Origin: Drosophila persimilis
Taxonomy: Eukaryota; Arthropoda; Insecta; Diptera; Drosophilidae
DNA: 64,000 nt
Reading direction: 5' to 3'
Assembly: GCF_003286085.1 (NCBI RefSeq)
Contig: NW_020825322.1
Location: forward strand, 1,054,001-1,118,000
In this document: positions 58,974-64,000 of the stretch, one piece after another
How positions within the stretch are numbered: position 1 is the first letter of the stretch
Layout of the letters: each line of letters begins with the position of its first letter
Translations under genes and position numbers: made by a program
The notes under the pieces: model-generated
What the model was told of the DNA's origin: nothing
Databases searched by the model: none
What the model saw: the letters and a program-made list of their open reading frames with translations, nothing else

Positions 58974-59853
58974 ATGCACAGTGATAATGATAATGCGTGC
59001 GCCCTTAATGGAAATCAGCAGGACTCCAAAGAAGTTGCTTGCGATCCCGTCTCAACGATCCAGGCATATTTGGTGGAGATGCTGCTCCAAACGGTAAGCG
59101 GCAGCCATCATTTTACAAAATATTTGTTCGAAGGTTGGCTTGGCTCATATGAATGACTTCCAGCGCGCCGAGAATACTTCTTTGGAGAACGAACTTAATG
59201 AGCTGCAAGAAAACCAGAAGCTGCTAACTGATCAGAAGGCTGAAGCCATCTGCAGTATGAGTCTGCCAATCGCTGGGGAGAATTCGATAGAGCTGCTTCC
59301 CAACTTGGATGAACTGACTGCGAAGGAGACTACCCTGAGCAGTCAACTGAGCGATCTGGTGAAAATAAAGCAACAACTGAGCCTGGCCTATGCTGATCAC
59401 TGCCAACAGGCCATACATGTCACCGAGGAGCGGGACGGTAATGTTACCTATGATGAGTTCACATCGATGGTATGTAACTGTGCACCTGCATTCTCGCATC
59501 GTTATTTCACCTCGGTGCATGTTTTCAGAGCTATGAAGATCTTAAGAAGCTCATACAAGAAGATTCTATTAAACTGTGTGAAATGAAAAGAAAGTCAGAA
59601 GAATTGAACGAAATACTACGCTCGAAACGCAAGGAGCAGGATGCCAATCATAAGGCCTTGCTGGAGCAAATCAGTGTACTCGAACTGATCGCGCTCGAAG
59701 CCTTGTAAGCATACACAATTCGCATACATGCATATATGGTACATACATATACATATATGGTAATACTTTATACATCTCTTCTCATGCAGCGAACTCGCGA
59801 ACGAAGTTAAAGTTGACTTAAGCTATTGCAACGAAGGCCGCCAATTAGATTAG
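58974..59853 (+). CDS. Coiled-coil protein, possible Nsl1/Kmn1-type kinetochore component
   Basis: Four exons (58974-59093, 59164-59469, 59529-59704, 59790-59853) join in phase to 221 residues. The N-terminus (MHSDNDNACALNGNQQ) is polar; then an amphipathic helix STIQAYLVEMLLQT, and long heptad stretches such as RAENTSLENELNELQENQKL, LTAKETTLSSQLSDLVKIKQ and LKKLIQEDSIKLCEMKRKSE. The second acceptor (TTCCAG at 59163) was preferred over AAG at 59135 because the latter leaves an intron of only 42 bp. Sequence alone shows only a coiled-coil protein. The kinetochore idea comes from my recollection that D. melanogaster Kmn1 lies near the DHX57-like gene on the X; treat as a hypothesis. Confidence 0.6.
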
Positions 59854-60623
59854 TAGAATACTACCAATTAATTTAAAGAACACCACTGCAAACTGTCTTA
59901 CATGCTTACATATGTTTCATTATGTTTTAAAACTTTCATTTAATCAACCATTTTCCTAAACAAATAAAAAATACATATTTCCATCACATTTCCGTGCCAG
60001 CAATTTGCGGCAGGGGGCGCGTAATTTCGTTTATATGTGAAATTTTGCACAAAAACAAAAACAAACATACACCTGTTCCCAAATAAGTGGCAGCGCGGCG
60101 CCGGGCTGAAAAAAACAGCTGATGGGCTGCCAGATAGTTTCACGTTTTTGTGAAATTGCCTTTGCTCGAGCCCTATTTAACACCCCATCCCTGAGTCGTA
60201 ATTTTCAATGCGTTATAAAAAGGGTATGGGCAACAGGCAAAAGCAGTCAAGACTTCAAGGTGTCCAAGAACCTGCCCCCTCTGCTCGCGTGAGAGGACAA
60301 TGAACGTTGAAGACAAAAAGCCGATTTCGTCTCAAGGTATATTAGGCGGAAGGGGTGGATTTTACCTTGCCATTCGTTGCATGTTCTGCACCGTTTTGCC
60401 TGATGTCCATACCCTTTTTTTCCTCTCATTCCTCACATTTTTTCGCGGTGACATCCAACCCTCACCCCGTGTAAATTGTAAATAATATTTAAATTCCGGA
60501 TTCCGGGAAACAACCGACAGCGACCGTATCCGTATCCGTATCAGATGACCCTAGATATGTAATTTATTATCATTTAGTTGTGAAATTTTGATATTATTTG
60601 ATATTTGTGATTTGAGAGCGACC
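59854..60623. other. Intergenic region between coiled-coil gene and helicase
   Basis: Left part is the 3' UTR of the coiled-coil gene (AATAAAAAATAC at 59962). The middle (60192-60477) is the second member of the inverted repeat pair. A CCGTAT tandem occurs at 60522-60541. The helicase promoter should lie in the last 150 bp. Confidence 0.5.
60192..60477 (-). repeat. Dispersed repeat, inverted pair member 2
   Basis: Reverse-complement match to 53771-54041, starting TGAGTCGTAATTTTCAATG and ending CCCCGTGTAAATTG. The plus-strand 61-codon ORF here is repeat-derived. Confidence 0.65.
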
Positions 60624-63600
60624 ATGGACGAATCCTCAAGGCAGCACATGGAAGACTTCTGCTTCATGCGGGCTCCCAGCGACGTCCGCACCACGTAAGT
60701 ACTTCAGTCAGCCGACCATTAACGTGGACGAAATCATGAGCGCGTTCTTCTTTTCATTTACCGCAAAGCAACGTGCCCGTTGCTCCCCCCAGGACGGTGG
60801 CTGACAACAAATCACGAAAAACAGAGCTGCACGTCGTACGGCTGAGCGATGAGGCCAAGCAGATGACCATGGACACTTTGCGGACCATACATGGGCCGGA
60901 CTTTAAGCTGGAGGACATCAGCAAGTACAAGGACCGGGGGAGAGGCGGCCACGGTGTCAAGCATGCCTACTGGCAGGACCGGGGCACACTGATGGTGCAA
61001 AGTGTCCAGGGCGTTAGTTCCACCAGAGGCGACAGCAACGACGAGGATCGCATTCGCCGCTATGCCCTGCTTAAGCTTGAGTGCTATGGCTTCCATCCCG
61101 CCCACTGCCTCGAGGCCTACGAGCACTGTAACAACGACACGGAAGCGGCCCTCCTGCTGCTCTACAAGCGATATATGCGCGTCCCCGAACAGGAAAATCT
61201 GAACCTCGAGCCACCCAGCGAGGCAGAGCTGCTAGACATGCGCTCCGATGAGAAGGAAGCCCTTGAGTCCATTTACGATCGGGCGTATGAAGAGCGCGAG
61301 AGCAATCGGGTCTGGAATCTGAAGTTCAAGATCGACCACCTACTGGCCCACAGCCCATCGGAGGTGCGAAAGGCTCGTGAGGCTGCCGCCGCAGCAGCAG
61401 CCGCCTCTGCACAGGCAGCCCTCGACAAGAAGAAGAAGGCCCCGCAGCGGTGTCGCAACTTCGAACGCGATGGCACATGTAAATACGGTCCCAAGTGTCG
61501 CTTTGCCCATGTGCCGGCCCAGCCCGTTCTTCCTTCCACACCAAAGAAAGGTGAGGGGATTACCGCTTATCGTGCGCATATTTTTGTTTCCCACAGATCT
61601 AAAAGGCTTTTGTTTGCTTCACAGAGAATCTGGATGAGAACGATAACGAGCTGTGGTTCCATGTGGAGGTGCGCTTTCCGCCCGGCAGTCACTATCCGTA
61701 CGAGGCGCCGTTCATCTACTTGAAGACCACCTGCCACGACATACCGCACGAGCTGAGGCTACGCTATGCGCGCCACCTGTACCGCGAGGCGAGGGAGATC
61801 TGCCGCGACGGCATACCCTGTGTGTACAGCATCTGTGATCTGTTGCAGTCCAGCGAAGATCTGGCCGGCAGGCTGGACACGGCCCGGTTTCCCTCGCCCA
61901 AGCGTTCACTCTTCTACAACGAGCCGGAGACGGGCGAGGCGATGGACAATGGAGTGGGCGACCAGACGGTGAAGCCCTCGCACTATGCCCGCGGACAGAC
62001 GTCCCGTAATGAGGGAGCGTACCAGCGAAATACAGAGGCACAGGCCCGAGAGAATCGACGCCTGCTGCAGCAGTTCGTAGAGCGGCGGAAGGACGAGCGC
62101 TACCAGAAGGTGATCGAGGGTCGGCGACAGCTGCCGGCCTTTGCCGAGATCGAGAGGATTCTGGCCCTCATCGAGAGCTCGCCCGTTGTGGTGATATCTG
62201 GCGAGACGGGCTGCGGCAAGAGCACACAGGTGCCGCAGTTCATTCTCGACAATTGGTTCTTCCGGGCGCTTCAGCTGCAGCCCAAGGAGACCCTGCCCCA
62301 TGTGGAGATCATCTGCACGCAGCCGCGCCGCCTCTCGGCCATCGGTGTGGCGGAGCGCGTGGCTGCCGAGCGGCTGGACCGTATTGGTCAGCTGGTGGGC
62401 TACCAGATCCGGCTGGAGAACAAGGTCTCGCAGAGCACGCGACTCAGCTTCTGCACCACTGGGATCCTGCTGCGGCGCCTCTCCTCCGACCCAATGCTGG
62501 CCGGCGTCTCCCATGTGATTGTCGACGAGGTGCACGAGAGGTCCGAGGAGTCGGACTTCCTGTTACTCATCCTAAAGAACATACTGCGTGAGCGCAAGGA
62601 TCTCAAGGTCATCCTTATGTCCGCGACTCTCAATGCGAGCCTCTTCTCAAACTACTTCGGAGGGGCACCCGTGCTCGATATACCCGGCCGGACGTTTCCC
62701 GTGCAGCAACTCTTCCTCGAGGACATCCTCGAGCTGAGCGACTTTGTTATGGAGTACGACACCAAGTTCTGCCGCAAGCTGAAAAAGTCGGAGCAGGATG
62801 TCCTGCAGCGAGAGCTCGAATACGCCGATGTCCAGGCAGCCGGCCCGCCCCCCGGCAAGAAAATCAAGGACGAGAAACTAACTTTGGCTGAGACATACAG
62901 TCGATACGCGGGTAAGTACAAATCTACTTAGATCTATTCGGATCTCCTGCAAATTCCGGCTCATTCCTGATTTTTTTAGAGTACAGCAAGACCACCTGCA
63001 AGAGCATCTACTTGATGGAGCCCATGACCATCAATCCGGAACTAATCGAATCCGTGCTGAAGTACATTGTGGAGGGCGCCCATGAGTGGCCGCGGACGGG
63101 CACCATTCTTATCTTTCTGCCCGGAATGCATGAGATCCAGACGGTGCACGACGCCCTCCTCGATCATTCGCTCTTCTCGCCACGTGCGGGCAAATTTGTG
63201 CTGGTGCCGCTTCACTCGGCCCTGTCCGGCGAGGATCAGGCGCTGGTGTTCAAGCGAGCGCCAGCCGGCAAGCGGAAAATCGTGCTAAGCACCAACATAG
63301 CCGAAACCTCGGTAACCATCGACGACTGCGTCTTTGTGGTGGACTGCGGCCTGATGAAAGAGAAGTGCTTCGACTCGAATCGGAACATGGAGTCCCTCGA
63401 CCTGGTCTGGGTCTCGCGCGCTAATGCCAAGCAGCGCAAAGGTCGCGCCGGCCGCGTCATGCCCGGCGTCTGCATACACTTGTATACGAGTCATCGCTTT
63501 CATCAGCACATCCTGGGCCAGCCGGTGCCGGAGATACAGCGAGTGCCGCTCGAGCAGATTGTGCTGCGCATCAAGACACTCGAGACGTTCGCGTCGCGCA

Positions 63601-63941
63601 ATACGCTCTCCGTCCTTCTCGAGACGCTCGAGGCACCTAGCGAGGACAGTGTGTTGGGTGCACTGACGCGCCTTCGAGATGTGGGTGCCCTGGATGCTGA
63701 CGATCAGCTCACACCGCTGGGGCACCATCTGGCCGCCCTGCCGGTGGACGTGCGCATCGGCAAGCTGATGCTGTACGGCGCCATCTTTCAGTGCCTGGAC
63801 AGTGTGCTCACCATTGCCGCCTGCCTGAGCAATAAGTCGCCCTTTGTCAGTCCGCTGAACAAGCGGGTGGAGGCGGACAAGTGCAAGCGCCTATTTGCGC
63901 TGGGCAACAGCGACCATCTCACTGTGCTGCAGGCCTACCGG
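60624..63941 (+). CDS. DHX57-like DExH-box RNA helicase (3' part beyond window)
   Basis: Superfamily 2 DEAH/RHA helicase. Exons 60624-60694, 60793-61550, 61624-62911 and 62980-63941; the last ends at a GTGAGT donor and the gene runs off the window. Order of domains: a UBA-like segment (LKLECYGFHPAHCLEAYEHC), an RWD-type region (RSDEKEALESIYDRAYEE), a CCCH zinc finger (CRNFERDGTCKYGPKCRFAH), then the helicase: motif I GETGCGKST, motif Ia TQPRRLSA, motif II DEVH, motif III SATLN, motif IV ILIFLPG, motif V STNIAETSVTIDD, motif VI QRKGRAGR, followed by the start of the HA2 region (LETLEAPSEDSVLGALTRL). The UBA-RWD-CCCH-helicase order is specific to DHX57. D. melanogaster CG1582 is the likely counterpart. 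Confidence 0.93.
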
Positions 63942-64000
63942 GTGAGTCATCATCCATTACCCAGATGGATCCTCCCGGCCATTACTCATTCCTTTTTTTG

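Noticed and set aside
1..64000. tRNA, rRNA or CRISPR features
   Set aside because: Scanning by eye for tRNA B-box words and regular spacer arrays found none; the tandem arrays are minisatellites, not CRISPR.

Overview
This is eukaryotic nuclear DNA from a Drosophila-like fly. Short introns (about 55-75 bp) with GTRAGT donors and CAG acceptors, AATAAA signals, CAG/CAA polyglutamine tracts, abundant microsatellites and a set of Drosophila-type proteins all point there. The content (a Cyp28-class P450, p24-1/TMED7-like, NUDCD1-like, Gclc, neuferricin, COMMD3-like, MMADHC, a DHX57-like helicase) suggests X-linked (Muller A) DNA. The species is not D. melanogaster as I know it and I cannot name it.

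Layout. 0-0.5 kb: 3' end of an unrecognised gene (+). 1.9-3.7 kb: complete five-exon Cyp28-type P450 (+). 4.8-8.2 kb: large secreted Gln-rich YLP-motif protein (-). 8.2-15.2 kb: gene desert with a UBR7-like pseudogene fragment, a repeat relic and a foldback element. 15.2-18.3 kb: divergent pair p24-1-like (-) and NUDCD1-like (+). 18.3-33 kb: Gclc (+), with about 10 kb of upstream DNA holding candidate non-coding first exons, and a long 3' UTR. 33.4-36.7 kb: neuferricin (+), COMMD3-like (+), MMADHC (-). 38.2-42.7 kb: a minus-strand locus that can be read as an N-terminal module with two alternative 3' ends; one ends quickly (306 aa), the other adds a winged-helix-like and a nucleosidase/phosphorylase domain (660 aa). 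42.7-51.3 kb: gene-poor DNA with minisatellites. 51.3-51.7 kb: 99-aa protein (-). 53.7-60.5 kb: young, repeat-rich block with a TIR element with 7-bp target duplications, a Cyp4 pseudogene, a small dgrn/RNF4-like RING gene (-), an orphan basic protein (+) and a coiled-coil protein (+). 60.6 kb to the end: DHX57-like helicase (+), cut by the window edge.

The genes are independently transcribed housekeeping or accessory genes, not an operon or pathway. Gclc (glutathione synthesis) and the P450 (xenobiotic metabolism) share a stress-response theme only loosely. The most unusual items are the two-ended nucleosidase locus, the TIR element with its 38-bp palindromic derivative, and promoter-near repeats rich in ATACCG that carry a conserved peptide-like segment. 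All exon models were built by hand from splice consensus and reading phase.
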